Shown one piece after another: positions 31,585 to 41,345 of a stretch of DNA of 64,000 bases (position 1 is its first letter; each line of letters begins with the position of its first letter). Where the stretch lies: NCBI GenBank assembly GCA_045544455.1, contig JAZPYZ010000014.1, positions 36,852 to 100,851 on the forward strand, in the 5' to 3' direction. The notes under the pieces were generated by a model. That model saw nothing but the letters and a program-made list of their open reading frames with translations. It ran no database searches and had not been told where the DNA came from. Source of the stretch: JAZPYZ01 sp045544455 (GTDB lineage: Bacteria > Bacillota > Clostridia > Oscillospirales > Acutalibacteraceae). Both the position numbers and the translations under genes were made by a program.

Positions 31585-34008
31585 ATGTCCACGGAGTTTA
31601 AACAATACAAACAGCAGATTCTCGCACGGGAATTTGCGCGGATGAACGATCGGCAACGCCAAGCGGTTTTTACCGCTAACGGGCCGCTTTTGATATTGGC
31701 CGGTGCCGGTAGCGGTAAAACCACCGTGCTGGTCAATCGGATTGCTTGCCTGATCCAATACGGCGATGCCAAAGCCGATTTTGCCGGATTTGGCGAACCG
31801 GATGCCGAATCGATGGCGTTGTTGCGCGATTGTGCGGCAGGATTGTGCCCGGTAGATGATCGCGTGCGCGCACTGATTGCGGCCGATCCGTGCCCGGCGT
31901 GGAAGATCTTGGCGATCACCTTTACCAATAAAGCGGCCGGCGAACTCAAAGAACGATTGGTCCGCATGTTGGGGGACGAAGGCGGCGAGGTTACTGCCGG
32001 TACGTTCCACTCGTTTTGCGCGCGTATTTTGCGAATGGATGGGGATAAACTCGGTTATTCGTCCCACTTTACTATTTACGATACCGATGATAGTCGCCGT
32101 TTGATGAAAGAATGTATGAAACTGCGTAACGTCGACGAAAAACTGTTGTCGCACAAAACGATATTGGGTGAAATTTCCCGTGCCAAAGATTCGCTGATCT
32201 CGCCGGAAGAGTTTGCGATCAATGCCGGTTCGGATGTGCGGTTAAAACGCGTGGCGGAATGCTATGCGTTGTATCAACAAAAACTGCGCGAAGCCGATGC
32301 CATGGATTTTGACGATCTGATCTGTCGCACGGTGGCACTGTTTCGTGAACATCCCGACGTGTTGGACAAGTATCAACGGCGGTACCGTTACGTGATGGTG
32401 GACGAGTATCAAGATACCAACCACGCGCAATACCAGTTGGTCAGTCTGCTTGCCGCTAAATCCGGCAACCTGTGCGTCGTTGGAGACGACGATCAAAGCA
32501 TCTATAAATTCCGCGGCGCTACGATTGAGAATATATTGGAGTTTGAAGATACCTTCCCAAACTGTACCGTCATTCGGTTGGAACAAAATTACCGGTCCAC
32601 CCAAACGATTTTGGATGCCGCTAACGCGGTGATCGAGAAAAACACCGCCCGCAAAGGCAAAACGCTGTGGACGAATAACGGGGTTGGCGAACAGGTGCAA
32701 GTACATATCCTTAACAACGAAGATGAAGAGGGACAACTCATCGTCGACACGGTGATGAACGGGGTAACCGCCGGTCGGCATCTGCGTGATTTTGCGGTAT
32801 TATACCGCGCTAACGCGCAATCCAACGCCATTGAACGGGCGTTGGTCAAAGCCGGTGTACAGTACCGTATCATCGGTGGCCATCGGTTCTTTGATCGTCT
32901 GGAAATTCGTGACGCGATGGCCTATTTGCGTGTGATTGCCAATCCGGACGATGCAGTGAGCTTGCGGCGGATTATCAACAACCCCAAGCGCGGCATCGGC
33001 GACACCACGTTGGATCACGCGGCGGAAATTGCCGACGGATGCGGCCTGTCGCTGTACGAGGTGCTGAAAAATGCACGGGATTATCCTACGATATCGCGCG
33101 CGGCGGCCAAGATCGACGGGTTTATGGCGATGATGGAGGAACTGCGTTCTCTTAACGAGACCGAGGACATTTCGATCCGTGAATTGTATGATACCATGTT
33201 GGAAAAAAGCGGCTATCTCGCGATGTGGCAACTCGCCGGCGAGGCCGAAACCGAACGGGTGGAATCGCTTAAAGAATTGTCCTCGTCGATTCAAGATTTT
33301 GAAAGTCGTGCCGACGAATTGCCGGAACTCACCGGCTTTTTGGAAGAAGCGGCGCTGATGACCGATATTGATAACTACGATGCCGGGGCGGATTGCGTGT
33401 CGCTGATGACCATCCATTCCGCCAAAGGATTGGAATTCCCGGTGGTGTTTTTGCCGGGCATGGAAACCGGTTTGTTCCCCGGCTATCAATCGGTATTTGA
33501 TCCGTCTCAAATGGAAGAAGAACGCCGGTTATGCTACGTGGGACTGACGCGCGCGCGGGAAGAGCTGATCTTGTCTCGCGCCAAAAGCCGTATGCTGTAC
33601 GGCTCGACGCAACGCAACATGCCGTCGGCATTTTTAAACGATATTCCGGCTCATCTGACCGAAGAGCACGAGCGCGAATCGAACGAGTATTATCCGTCGT
33701 TTTCGCGTGGCGGCAACAGCGCTGGATTCAACACCACCGTATCGTATGCCAAACGGCCGGCCACGCCGGCTCCTACGCCGGTTTCGACCGGTGCGGCGTA
33801 CCGATATCAAAAACCGCAACCGGTCGCTAAACCGGCCGGCGATGCGTTATCGGTTACGGTCGGTATGCGTGTGAAACATTCGGTGTTCGGGGAAGGTACG
33901 GTCAAAAAAATCACCCCCATGGGCAACGATAAACTGTTGGAGATCCAATTTGATACCGTCGGTGTGAAGAAGATCATGTCCAACTATGCGCGGTTGACCG
34001 CGATATAA
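31585..34008 (+). CDS. pcrA: ATP-dependent DNA helicase PcrA/UvrD
   Basis: 807 aa. A 3'-5' SF1A helicase for repair and replication-fork clearing. Motifs: GAGSGKTT (40-47), ITFTNKAA, VDEYQDTNHAQ, GDDDQSIYKFRGA, LEQNYRS, IHSAKGLEFP and VGLTRARE. A clostridial insert of about 50 residues follows motif I. The last 50 residues form the Tudor-like RNA-polymerase contact domain typical of PcrA (VKHSVFGEGTVKKI). It is first in a run of five closely packed genes. Confidence 0.96.
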   Translation: MSTEFKQYKQQILAREFARMNDRQRQAVFTANGPLLILAGAGSGKTTVLVNRIACLIQYGDAKADFAGFGEPDAESMALLRDCAAGLCPVDDRVRALIAADPCPAWKILAITFTNKAAGELKERLVRMLGDEGGEVTAGTFHSFCARILRMDGDKLGYSSHFTIYDTDDSRRLMKECMKLRNVDEKLLSHKTILGEISRAKDSLISPEEFAINAGSDVRLKRVAECYALYQQKLREADAMDFDDLICRTVALFREHPDVLDKYQRRYRYVMVDEYQDTNHAQYQLVSLLAAKSGNLCVVGDDDQSIYKFRGATIENILEFEDTFPNCTVIRLEQNYRSTQTILDAANAVIEKNTARKGKTLWTNNGVGEQVQVHILNNEDEEGQLIVDTVMNGVTAGRHLRDFAVLYRANAQSNAIERALVKAGVQYRIIGGHRFFDRLEIRDAMAYLRVIANPDDAVSLRRIINNPKRGIGDTTLDHAAEIADGCGLSLYEVLKNARDYPTISRAAAKIDGFMAMMEELRSLNETEDISIRELYDTMLEKSGYLAMWQLAGEAETERVESLKELSSSIQDFESRADELPELTGFLEEAALMTDIDNYDAGADCVSLMTIHSAKGLEFPVVFLPGMETGLFPGYQSVFDPSQMEEERRLCYVGLTRAREELILSRAKSRMLYGSTQRNMPSAFLNDIPAHLTEEHERESNEYYPSFSRGGNSAGFNTTVSYAKRPATPAPTPVSTGAAYRYQKPQPVAKPAGDALSVTVGMRVKHSVFGEGTVKKITPMGNDKLLEIQFDTVGVKKIMSNYARLTAI

Positions 34009-34021
34009 AGGAGTTAGTAGG

Positions 34022-34474
34022 ATGAAAGTGGTATTTCAACGGGTGACCGAAGCATCGGTCACGGTGGATGAACAACCGATATCGTCGATCGGTGCCGGTG
34101 CGCTGCTGTTATGCGGCATCGAAGTCGGCGACACCGAAGCCGACGTTCGTAAAATGGCCGATAAAGTGGCCGGCCTTCGGGTGTTTTCGGACGAAAACGG
34201 GAAATTCAATTTCTCGGTCAAAGATATCGGCGGCGAGATCTTGGCGGTATCGCAGTTTACGCTATGTGCGAATTGTTCGCATGGTCGCCGCCCGGAATTT
34301 TTGCAAGCCGCCCGTCCCGAACAAGCACAACCGTTGTTTGATCTGTTCGTTCAAACGTTACGGGATACCGGCGTGCGATCGGTATCGACCGGTGTGTTCG
34401 GTGCACACATGCACGTGTCGCTACTGAATGACGGGCCGGTCACGATTTTACTCAATACCGCGGATTGGAAATGA
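34022..34474 (+). CDS. dtd: D-aminoacyl-tRNA deacylase
   Basis: 150 aa, exact family length. It removes D-amino acids (and glycine from tRNA-Ala) through an RNA-based mechanism. The two signature blocks are present: AVSQFTLCAN (about 76-85) and the cross-subunit NDGPVTI (about 138-144). It starts 13 nt after pcrA, with a GGAG ribosome site between. Confidence 0.96.
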   Translation: MKVVFQRVTEASVTVDEQPISSIGAGALLLCGIEVGDTEADVRKMADKVAGLRVFSDENGKFNFSVKDIGGEILAVSQFTLCANCSHGRRPEFLQAARPEQAQPLFDLFVQTLRDTGVRSVSTGVFGAHMHVSLLNDGPVTILLNTADWK

Positions 34475-34482
34475 GGAACACT

Positions 34483-35115
34483 ATGCAAATCATCACGTTA
34501 CCGGTCGGGGGATATCAGGCGAATTGCTACGTCGTATACGACCATACGTTGCAAGCGTTTATCGTCGATCCCGGCGCCGAAGCCGATCGCATTTTGCGCG
34601 CGGTCGAATCCTTTCATTTAAAGGTCAAACATGTATTATTGACACATCATCATTTCGATCATATTGCGGCGGCCGATGCGGTGCTTCGCCAAACCGGTGC
34701 GACCTTGTGCATGATGGAACCGGATGCTATTGCCTTGCCGGATCCGAGCCGCACCATGTGGGCGATGGCCGGGGTGGACGGGCCTTGTCCGTTAAAAGCG
34801 GATCGTTTGTTACACGATGGCGATACGCTTACGGTCGGGGATATGACGATCGAGGTGTTGCATACGCCCGGTCACACGCCGGGCAGTTGTTGCTATCTTG
34901 TGGGTGACACGATGTTTAGCGGCGATACCTTGTTTGAAAACAGTATCGGTCGGGTGGATTTTACCGGCGGTTCTCCGCGCGATATGATCTTATCGCTTCG
35001 CAAACTGGCCGCCTTGCCGGATGACTATACGGTGTATGCCGGACACGGCGATGCCACGACGTTAAATCGCGAAAAAATCAACAATCCTTATATGAGAAGG
35101 CACGGATTATGCTAA
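34483..35115 (+). CDS. Metallo-beta-lactamase-fold hydrolase (glyoxalase II-like)
   Basis: 210 aa. The zinc motif HHHFDH (residues 55-60; His55, His57, Asp59, His60) is complete, and the further ligands GHTPGS, GDTLF and GHG follow. It resembles the YcbL/GloB-like group that hydrolyses thioesters such as hydroxyacyl-glutathione or a bacterial equivalent. The physiological substrate is unknown. The ATG at 34483 is 6 nt from GAGG; the stop overlaps hemZ by 7 nt. Confidence 0.9.
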   Translation: MQIITLPVGGYQANCYVVYDHTLQAFIVDPGAEADRILRAVESFHLKVKHVLLTHHHFDHIAAADAVLRQTGATLCMMEPDAIALPDPSRTMWAMAGVDGPCPLKADRLLHDGDTLTVGDMTIEVLHTPGHTPGSCCYLVGDTMFSGDTLFENSIGRVDFTGGSPRDMILSLRKLAALPDDYTVYAGHGDATTLNREKINNPYMRRHGLC

Positions 35116-36608
35116 CATTACGCATGGGCGGACACGCGTTCCGCTTTGAACTGGAAAATATATGCCGCTTGTTTCTGCCGCAAGAAAAGGTGGTAGTGGT
35201 GGATGCGTTGCCCGCCGAAAAGGCCGGGATCGTTGTTGATACTTGGTTAGATCAAGGCGATATCTCCACCACGGTGGGATGTGCCTTATATCTGGACGAT
35301 TTCGCCGAGCGCGAGACTGCCGTGGTCGATAATGCACATCCGACCTGGCGAGACGAATGCGAACTGATGCTTGCGACCATGTTATACCGTTTGTTTGTGC
35401 GCTTGTTTGGCGTTAAACAGACGTGGGGGATCGTCACCGGCGTTCGTCCGGTCAAATTGTTGCGCCAACTTATCGCCGAATCCGGCGAACAGGCGGCGCT
35501 GGCGTATTTTCGAGATCGGTTACTTGTCAGCGATGAGAAATTGTCGCTTTGTCGACGTACGTTATCGGTCGAAAATGATCTGCTTGGTTTGTCACGGCCG
35601 GATTCGTTTAGTTTATATGTTTCGATCCCGTTTTGCCCGACACGTTGCGATTATTGTTCGTTCGTGTCACAAACGGTCGAACGTGCCGCCTCGCTGATTC
35701 CGACCTACGTTGACCGGTTGGTGCAGGAGATCACGTATACCGGCGATTTGGCACGTCGACTGAACCTTCGACTGGAAACGGTATACATCGGCGGCGGCAC
35801 ACCGACCACCCTATCGGCCGATCAACTGCGCCGTATCTTTGAAACCATCGGGACACATTTTGATCTGTCGCATCTGCGCGAATTCACGGTCGAAGCCGGT
35901 CGTCCCGATACCGTTTCGATCGATCGGTTTGCGGCGATGAAACAGGCCGGTGTCACCCGTATCAGTATCAATCCGCAAACATTGCAGGATGCGGTGCTCA
36001 AAGGCATTGGTCGCAAACATACCGCCGCGCAGTTTTACGATGCGTTTGCTATGGCGAGGGAATGCGGTATGGACAACATCAACACTGATCTGATTGCCGG
36101 ACTTCCGGGCGATGATTTTGACGGCTTTCGCCGCACACTGGACGAAATACTGAGGTTGTCACCTGAAAGCATCACGGTGCATACGTTATCTATGAAACGC
36201 GCTTCCAATATTTCGATTCAGCATCGGGCCGACTATACCGTCCGGGACGATGCGGTTCGGATGGTGGCGCATACTGCAACACAGTTGCCGCAAGCCGGTT
36301 TTCATCCGTATTACCTGTATCGGCAAAGTCGGACGGTCGGCAACCAGGAAAACGTCGGTTGGGCCAAACCTGGCCGGGAAGGGTTGTATAACGTATATAT
36401 TATGGACGAAACACATACCATATTGGCATGCGGTGCCGGTGCGGTATCCAAGTTAAAACAACCAAACGGTCCGTATCTGGAGCGGATCTTCAACTATAAA
36501 TTCCCGTACGAGTATAACACCAATTTAGACGAGATGATTCGACGGAAAAAGAGGGTGGAAACCTTTTATGAAGAACATCAACCAACCCCTGGACCTGCGC
36601 GAGATTAA
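35109..36608 (+). CDS. hemZ: Coproporphyrinogen dehydrogenase HemZ (radical SAM)
   Basis: 499 aa. A family-specific N-terminal domain (1-165) precedes the radical-SAM barrel with CPTRCDYC (Cys176, Cys180, Cys183), then GGGTPT and the HemN-like C-terminal part. HemZ-type proteins are annotated as oxygen-independent coproporphyrinogen III oxidases, but no other haem gene is nearby and some HemN relatives are haem chaperones. The order pcrA-dtd-MBL-hemZ is a known clostridial arrangement. Confidence 0.88.
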   Translation: MLTLRMGGHAFRFELENICRLFLPQEKVVVVDALPAEKAGIVVDTWLDQGDISTTVGCALYLDDFAERETAVVDNAHPTWRDECELMLATMLYRLFVRLFGVKQTWGIVTGVRPVKLLRQLIAESGEQAALAYFRDRLLVSDEKLSLCRRTLSVENDLLGLSRPDSFSLYVSIPFCPTRCDYCSFVSQTVERAASLIPTYVDRLVQEITYTGDLARRLNLRLETVYIGGGTPTTLSADQLRRIFETIGTHFDLSHLREFTVEAGRPDTVSIDRFAAMKQAGVTRISINPQTLQDAVLKGIGRKHTAAQFYDAFAMARECGMDNINTDLIAGLPGDDFDGFRRTLDEILRLSPESITVHTLSMKRASNISIQHRADYTVRDDAVRMVAHTATQLPQAGFHPYYLYRQSRTVGNQENVGWAKPGREGLYNVYIMDETHTILACGAGAVSKLKQPNGPYLERIFNYKFPYEYNTNLDEMIRRKKRVETFYEEHQPTPGPARD

Positions 36609-37515
36609 CCGTCGCGCCAAAACCGATCCACAGGGGTTTGTGCAGGAAGAAACGGCGCGTTATGCCGACGATATCAATCGGTTGTGCGACCGGATCTTGC
36701 AGTCGTCACAAGAACGGTTGCTTATCATGTTGTCGGGACCCAGTTCGTCCGGCAAAACCACCACGGCATCAATGCTCGGTCGGGCACTTGCGACTCACGG
36801 TGTTGAATCGCACGTCATCTCGATCGACGATTTTTATCGAGGCCGCGGTATGGCGCCGCGTTTGAAAGATGGCAGTTTGGATTATGAAGCGCTCGAAGCG
36901 CTGGACGTGCCGGCGATGCAAGCGTGTTTGGGATCGTTGCTCGAACAAGGGGAAGCCACCTTGCCGATCTTCGATTTTGTTACCGGTAAACCCAGTACGC
37001 AAACCCGTTATCTCACCATGTCGCCGCACGCGGCGGTGATTTTTGAGGGGATCCATGCGATCAATCCGATCTTTGAACAACATATCGCGCGTGACCGCAT
37101 GATCAAACTGTTCGTCAATCCGCAACGCCGGGTGTACCGTGGGGATGAGTTGTGGGTGTCTAATCGGCAACTGCGCCTGACACGTCGCATGTTGCGCGAT
37201 AACCGGTTTCGCAATAGCGGACCGGATAACACGCTGAATATGTGGCCGCAGGTAATTCGCGGTGAAAATCAATACATGATGCCGTTTGTCGATACGGTAG
37301 ACTACCAGATCGATACCGCCCACGCGTTTGAATTGTGCGTGTTTCGGGATGAGTTGATCGGCTTGGCAAACAGCGTTTCACCGGACCATCCTTCTTGCGA
37401 AACGGCCAAGCGGTTGTGCGATGCAGTGGCGGCGTTTGAGTCGATCGACGCAGCATTGGTACCGCCGGACAGTTTGCTTCGTGAATTTTTAGGCCAAGTG
37501 GGCTTGGATGGTTGA
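36568..37515 (+). CDS. P-loop kinase, uridine-kinase-like
   Basis: 315 aa. The P-loop GPSSSGKTTT lies at about 57-66. IDDFYRGR is the substrate segment, and FEGIHAINP the Walker-B-like block. Clostridial relatives are annotated as nucleoside kinases of the uridine/cytidine type. Many have an N-terminal TGS-like part, which is absent here. It overlaps the end of hemZ by 41 nt, so translation is coupled. Substrate not certain (uridine, or another small alcohol). Confidence 0.82.
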   Translation: MKNINQPLDLREINRRAKTDPQGFVQEETARYADDINRLCDRILQSSQERLLIMLSGPSSSGKTTTASMLGRALATHGVESHVISIDDFYRGRGMAPRLKDGSLDYEALEALDVPAMQACLGSLLEQGEATLPIFDFVTGKPSTQTRYLTMSPHAAVIFEGIHAINPIFEQHIARDRMIKLFVNPQRRVYRGDELWVSNRQLRLTRRMLRDNRFRNSGPDNTLNMWPQVIRGENQYMMPFVDTVDYQIDTAHAFELCVFRDELIGLANSVSPDHPSCETAKRLCDAVAAFESIDAALVPPDSLLREFLGQVGLDG

Positions 37516-37540
37516 AATTGGTGTTACGATTGTGTATAAT
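37512..37540 (+). promoter_or_regulatory. Promoter of the zinc-ribbon protein gene
   Basis: TTGAAA, 17 nt, TATAAT. Its -35 overlaps the stop codon of the kinase gene. Confidence 0.7.
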
Positions 37541-37565
37541 ATGTCTATAAAGGAGGTTTTTAGAA

Positions 37566-37922
37566 ATGGCTTTTTTTGAAGATTTTTTGAATAAGGCGAA
37601 AGACGTCGCCGGTGTGGTGGAAGAGAAAACCACCGATTTTGTCAGCGTTACGAAACTGAAAATGGCGTTATCGGATGTGAAACGCGAGATGGCCGCTACC
37701 ATGGAAGGGCTGGGGCGTTTGGTATACGATGCGCATAAAACCGATGCCGACGTGTCGGAGTTGATGCAACAGGCGTATGAACGGGCGGCCGAACTTGAGG
37801 CCAAACAACGCGAACTCGAAAAGGCGTTGTGCGTATATCAAAACGCGTCCGTTTGTGAAGCGTGCGGCACGGTCAATACCGACGATGCTCATTTTTGCAA
37901 ATCGTGCGGTAAAGAAATCTAA
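37566..37922 (+). CDS. Coiled-coil protein with C-terminal zinc ribbon
   Basis: 118 aa. About 90 residues of charged helix, probably coiled coil, end in CEACGTVNTDDAHFCKSCG (residues 97-115), a four-cysteine zinc ribbon. Similar short proteins are common in Clostridia, without known function. A strong AAGGAGG site precedes the ATG, and it has its own promoter and a hairpin after it. Confidence 0.82.
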   Translation: MAFFEDFLNKAKDVAGVVEEKTTDFVSVTKLKMALSDVKREMAATMEGLGRLVYDAHKTDADVSELMQQAYERAAELEAKQRELEKALCVYQNASVCEACGTVNTDDAHFCKSCGKEI

Positions 37923-37934
37923 ATCGAGATAGGG

Positions 37935-37978
37935 GCGATGGGCGTTTGTTTGTGACAAACCGCCGTCGCTTCTGTTTT
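37935..37978 (+). terminator. Probable terminator after the zinc-ribbon gene
   Basis: A two-part stem (7 bp with one G-U, then 6 bp GTTTGT/ACAAAC) followed by TTCTGTTTTGT. Confidence 0.55.
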
Positions 37979-37996
37979 GTCAAAGGTGGTGAGACC

Positions 37997-39742
37997 GTGT
38001 CTGCGGTTTCCAAAAAACAAAATTTTCTGCAAGGGGCGTTGATCTTATCCATCGCCACCGTGTTGGTCAAGGTGATCGGTGCGTTGTTCAAGATCCCGTT
38101 GCAGTGGCTCGATACGGCGGCGTTCGGGTACTTTAACACGGCTTATAAAATTTATGTTCCGATCTATACCATCGCCATCGCCGGCTTGCCGGTTGCGGTA
38201 TCGCGGATGGTATCGATGAGTTTTGCGCGCGAACGGTATCGGGACGTGCGCACCATCCATAAAACGGCGCTGAAAATCTTTTTGGTGACCGGTTCGGTCG
38301 GTACGGCGGTGATGTTGGCGGCTAGTTTTTGGTATCCGTCGTTCATCGGTATGCCGAACGTGCGTATCACCATGTTGATCATGGCGCCGGCCATCTTGTG
38401 TTGTTGTTTGGTATCGGCGTATCGCGGCTTGTACGAGGGATCGCGCAACATGGTGCCGACGGCAATCTCACAAGTGCTCGAAGCGGTTGGCAAATTGGTG
38501 TTTGGTTTGTCGTTCGCTTATGCGATGTTGTATATCGGTCAATGGCAGTTCCAAAACGGTGGTGTTGTGTTCGGGAAAGCGGTATCTTCCGTATCCGAAG
38601 CCACCACCGTGATCATGCCGTACGTAGCAGCCGGCGCGATGGCCGGTGTTACGCTCGGATCGTTTATGGCGCTGGTGTATATGGTGGTTCGTCATCGGCG
38701 AAACGGGGACGGTATCTCGGCGGAACTGTTGACAGTTCCGCAAGAAACCATGGCGCAAAACGAAGCGTTGAAAGGGATGGTCGCGTTTGCAATCCCGATC
38801 GCGTTGGGTTCGATCGCCAGCCAGTTGACGAACATCATCGACGTGATGTCCTTGCAATATTTTCTCAAAAACACACTGGCCGAACACGGAGATGTTGTTA
38901 CCAACATGTATGCGGCCCAACTGGCGGTTGACGAAATCGATGTTACGCAAGCCGAAAACGTGTTAGCGTGGTTGGTCGGCAGTTTGGGTATTCCCGAAAC
39001 CTATTGTGCGTTAGTGCCGAACATTACCACCACGTTTGGCGTTGCGGCGTTGCCGGCGATTACGGCGGCCTGGGCGGCCGGCGATCAAAAGCAACTGAAA
39101 AACACCGCCGAATCCGCTTTGCGGATGACGCTGCTTTTATCGGTGCCGGCCGGCGTAGGGCTCAGCGTATTGGCTACCCCAATCATGCAGTTGATTTACG
39201 GCGCCAATACCGCGTCGGTGGTTGGTCCCATGCTCACAATATGGGGTGCGGCCGTGGCATTCATTTGTTTGATGAATCCGTTAAACGTGATCTTCCAGGC
39301 GGTCGGTAAACCATACGTGCCGGTAGCGGTGGTGTTGGCCGGTGGTGCGGTCAAGTTTGTGCTCAACGCGTTGCTGATCTCGCAACCCACGCTCAACATT
39401 ATGGGTTCGGTCATTAGCACGGTATCTTGTTACGGCGTCATGGCGTTGTTGAGCCTGATTTTACTGCGCGTTGTGGCAAAGGTGCGCATCTCCTATTGGC
39501 AGTTAGTATCTAAAATACTGGTAGCGGCCGCAGTTTGCGGTGGATTCGCGTTTGGAAGCTACAAATTGTTAAATTTGTGCATTTCGACGAACAAATCTAC
39601 GATTTTGGCCATTTTAGTCGCGATAATCGGGTATATTTTAGCATTGCTTTTGTTGAAAGCGTTGAAAAAAGACGATATTTTAATGCTTCCTAAGGGAGAA
39701 AAAATTGCACAAATACTTGAAAAAAGAAATTGGATAGGTTAA
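37997..39742 (+). CDS. yabM: MATE/MOP-superfamily polysaccharide flippase, SpoVB/YabM family
   Basis: 581 aa with about 14 membrane segments (ALILSIATVLVKVIGALFKIPL at the first). It belongs to the SpoVB/MurJ-like lipid-II or wall-polymer flippases. Its place directly before mazG matches Bacillus yabM (upstream of yabN). GTG at 37997, 8 nt after AAAGGTGG, is preferred; the longer frame from TTG 37946 would start inside the preceding hairpin. A role in spore cortex or wall precursor export is inferred. Confidence 0.85.
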   Translation: MSAVSKKQNFLQGALILSIATVLVKVIGALFKIPLQWLDTAAFGYFNTAYKIYVPIYTIAIAGLPVAVSRMVSMSFARERYRDVRTIHKTALKIFLVTGSVGTAVMLAASFWYPSFIGMPNVRITMLIMAPAILCCCLVSAYRGLYEGSRNMVPTAISQVLEAVGKLVFGLSFAYAMLYIGQWQFQNGGVVFGKAVSSVSEATTVIMPYVAAGAMAGVTLGSFMALVYMVVRHRRNGDGISAELLTVPQETMAQNEALKGMVAFAIPIALGSIASQLTNIIDVMSLQYFLKNTLAEHGDVVTNMYAAQLAVDEIDVTQAENVLAWLVGSLGIPETYCALVPNITTTFGVAALPAITAAWAAGDQKQLKNTAESALRMTLLLSVPAGVGLSVLATPIMQLIYGANTASVVGPMLTIWGAAVAFICLMNPLNVIFQAVGKPYVPVAVVLAGGAVKFVLNALLISQPTLNIMGSVISTVSCYGVMALLSLILLRVVAKVRISYWQLVSKILVAAAVCGGFAFGSYKLLNLCISTNKSTILAILVAIIGYILALLLLKALKKDDILMLPKGEKIAQILEKRNWIG

Positions 39743-39766
39743 AATAAGAAAGACGGGGAACGAACC

Positions 39767-40582
39767 ATGAGTGTTTCTTTTACCGAAAAGGATCGGTATC
39801 AAATCGAAGACCTGTTACGGATCGTGGAGATTCTGCGGTCGCCGGACGGATGTCCGTGGGATCGGGAGCAAACACACGAGTCCATTCGCACCAGTATGCT
39901 CGAAGAAACGTACGAGGCGATCGACGCCATCAATCGGCAGGACGATACGCTGATGACCGAAGAATTCGGCGATGTGTTGTTGCAGGTGTTATTGCATGCG
40001 CAGATCGCGAAAGAGGGCGGTCGGTTTAATTTCGACGACGTGGTGGACGGGCTTTGTAAAAAGCTAGTGGTTCGTCATCCGCACGTGTTTGGGGAACTGC
40101 ATGCCGCGAATGCCGACGAGGGCTTAAAGATGTGGGATGCCGCCAAACGCAAGACCAAAGGGACCGATTCGCAGACCACGCTATTGCGCAGTGTGCCGAA
40201 AGCGATGCCGGCGTTGATGCGGGCAGAAAAGGTGCAAGGGCGCGCGCGTCGTGTCGGCTTCGATTGGAATGATCTGCAAGGGCCGCTGGCCGCCTTACGG
40301 TCGGAAATCGACGAATTGTGCGAAGCGATCGATTCCGGTAACACATCGAACATAGAAGAGGAATTCGGTGATTTGTTATTTTCGGCGGTCAACGTATCGC
40401 GGTTTATCGACGTCGATGCCGAACAGGCTTTGACGGCGGCCAGCGATAAGTTTATTGATCGGTTCGAAGTAGTGGAACAGTTGGCCAAACAGGCGGGCCG
40501 GTCCATGGCCGATGTGGACGAGCAACAGCTCGATGCCTGGTGGGTGCAAGCTAAACACATGTTGGCGCACCGTAACGATTGA
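39767..40582 (+). CDS. mazG: Nucleoside triphosphate pyrophosphohydrolase MazG
   Basis: 271 aa, two MazG domains (about 10-110 and 145-250), each with the EExxE metal pattern (SMLEETYEAIDAI ... EEFGDVLLQ; EEEFGDLLFSAVN). It hydrolyses NTPs to NMP and pyrophosphate and limits damaged nucleotides. In Bacillus the yabN gene has the same neighbours; there it carries an additional methyltransferase domain, which is missing here. Confidence 0.95.
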   Translation: MSVSFTEKDRYQIEDLLRIVEILRSPDGCPWDREQTHESIRTSMLEETYEAIDAINRQDDTLMTEEFGDVLLQVLLHAQIAKEGGRFNFDDVVDGLCKKLVVRHPHVFGELHAANADEGLKMWDAAKRKTKGTDSQTTLLRSVPKAMPALMRAEKVQGRARRVGFDWNDLQGPLAALRSEIDELCEAIDSGNTSNIEEEFGDLLFSAVNVSRFIDVDAEQALTAASDKFIDRFEVVEQLAKQAGRSMADVDEQQLDAWWVQAKHMLAHRND

Positions 40583-40586
40583 ACCA

Positions 40587-40615
40587 TTGCGAGTGTTCTC
40601 GCTGGTATATAAAAT
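40587..40615 (+). promoter_or_regulatory. Promoter of the HU gene
   Basis: TTGCGA, 17 nt, TAAAAT; TGGTATATA just before gives an alternative extended -10. A small GCGAG-TGTT-CTCGC hairpin covers the spacer. Confidence 0.45.
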
Positions 40616-40632
40616 TAAGGAGGTCAAATAGT

Positions 40633-40908
40633 ATGAACAAGGTTGAACTCATTGCTTCTGTTGCAGAAAAATCCGGTTTGTCCAAGAAAGATGCGGAAAA
40701 AGCGTTAGCGGCGGTTTTGGATTCCGTTAAAGGCGCTCTGGCTGCTGGTGACAAAGTGGCGTTGGTAGGCTTCGGTACTTTCGAAGTGCGTAGCCGCAAT
40801 GCTCGTACCGGTCGCAATCCGCGCACCAAAGAAACCATCACCATTCCGGCGTCGAAACAGCCGGTGTTCAAAGCGGGTAAAGCGCTTAAAGACGCTGTTG
40901 CGAAATAA
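40633..40908 (+). CDS. hup: HU-family DNA-binding protein
   Basis: 91 aa, normal HU length. N-terminal helices (MNKVELIASVAEKSGLSKKD) and the DNA-gripping arm (VGFGTFEVRSRNARTGRNP, 46-64) are complete. It is the nucleoid architectural protein. AAGGAGG lies 9 nt before the ATG. It has its own promoter and terminator within the sporulation/division cluster. Confidence 0.97.
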   Translation: MNKVELIASVAEKSGLSKKDAEKALAAVLDSVKGALAAGDKVALVGFGTFEVRSRNARTGRNPRTKETITIPASKQPVFKAGKALKDAVAK

Positions 40909-40951
40909 GCAACGAATATCCGTTGACGAAAACATCAAAACATGTTTTGAG

Positions 40952-40985
40952 AAAACACGGTATGAGCAATCATGCCGTGTTTTTT
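40952..40985 (+). terminator. Terminator after the HU gene
   Basis: An 11-bp stem (AACACGGTATG with its complement, one G-U) then TTTTTTC. Confidence 0.88.
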
Positions 40986-40991
40986 CGTTGC

Positions 40992-41020
40992 TTGATTTAC
41001 GCGTGAGAACTTGCTATACT
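40992..41020 (+). promoter_or_regulatory. Promoter of rqcP-yabP-yabQ-divIC
   Basis: TTGATT, 17 nt ending TTGC, then TATACT. Confidence 0.65.
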
Positions 41021-41044
41021 ATCCCATAAAGGAGTGGAACGCCC

Positions 41045-41290
41045 ATGCGATTGGATAAATATTTAAAGGTGTCCCGTTTGATCAAACGGCGCACCGTCGC
41101 GAATGAAGCATGTGATGCCGGACGCGTATTGGTTAACGGCAAAGTGGCACGTGCCTCGTACGACGTGAAGGTGGGGGATACCATCGGGTTATCTTTGGGT
41201 GCACGTGAAATCAAAGTGGAAGTGGTGGCCGTGCAGGAAACCGTCGCCAAAAACGATGCGGCCATGTTGTACCGTATTCTCGAATCGTAA
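41045..41290 (+). CDS. rqcP: RqcP (YabO), S4-domain ribosome quality-control factor
   Basis: 81 aa, almost entirely an S4 RNA-binding domain (MRLDKYLKVSRLIKRRTVANEACDAGRVLVNG). Bacillus RqcP binds obstructed 50S subunits with RqcH to drive poly-alanine tailing of stalled peptides. Hsp15 is the distant homologue in proteobacteria. It follows mazG and HU and precedes yabP, the same order as Bacillus yabN-yabO-yabP. AAAGGAG is 10 nt before the ATG. Confidence 0.92.
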   Translation: MRLDKYLKVSRLIKRRTVANEACDAGRVLVNGKVARASYDVKVGDTIGLSLGAREIKVEVVAVQETVAKNDAAMLYRILES

Positions 41291-41345
41291 TAACATATTT
41301 ATCCCCCTTCGGTCATATTAGTGTATTGATTAGGAGGGGATACGT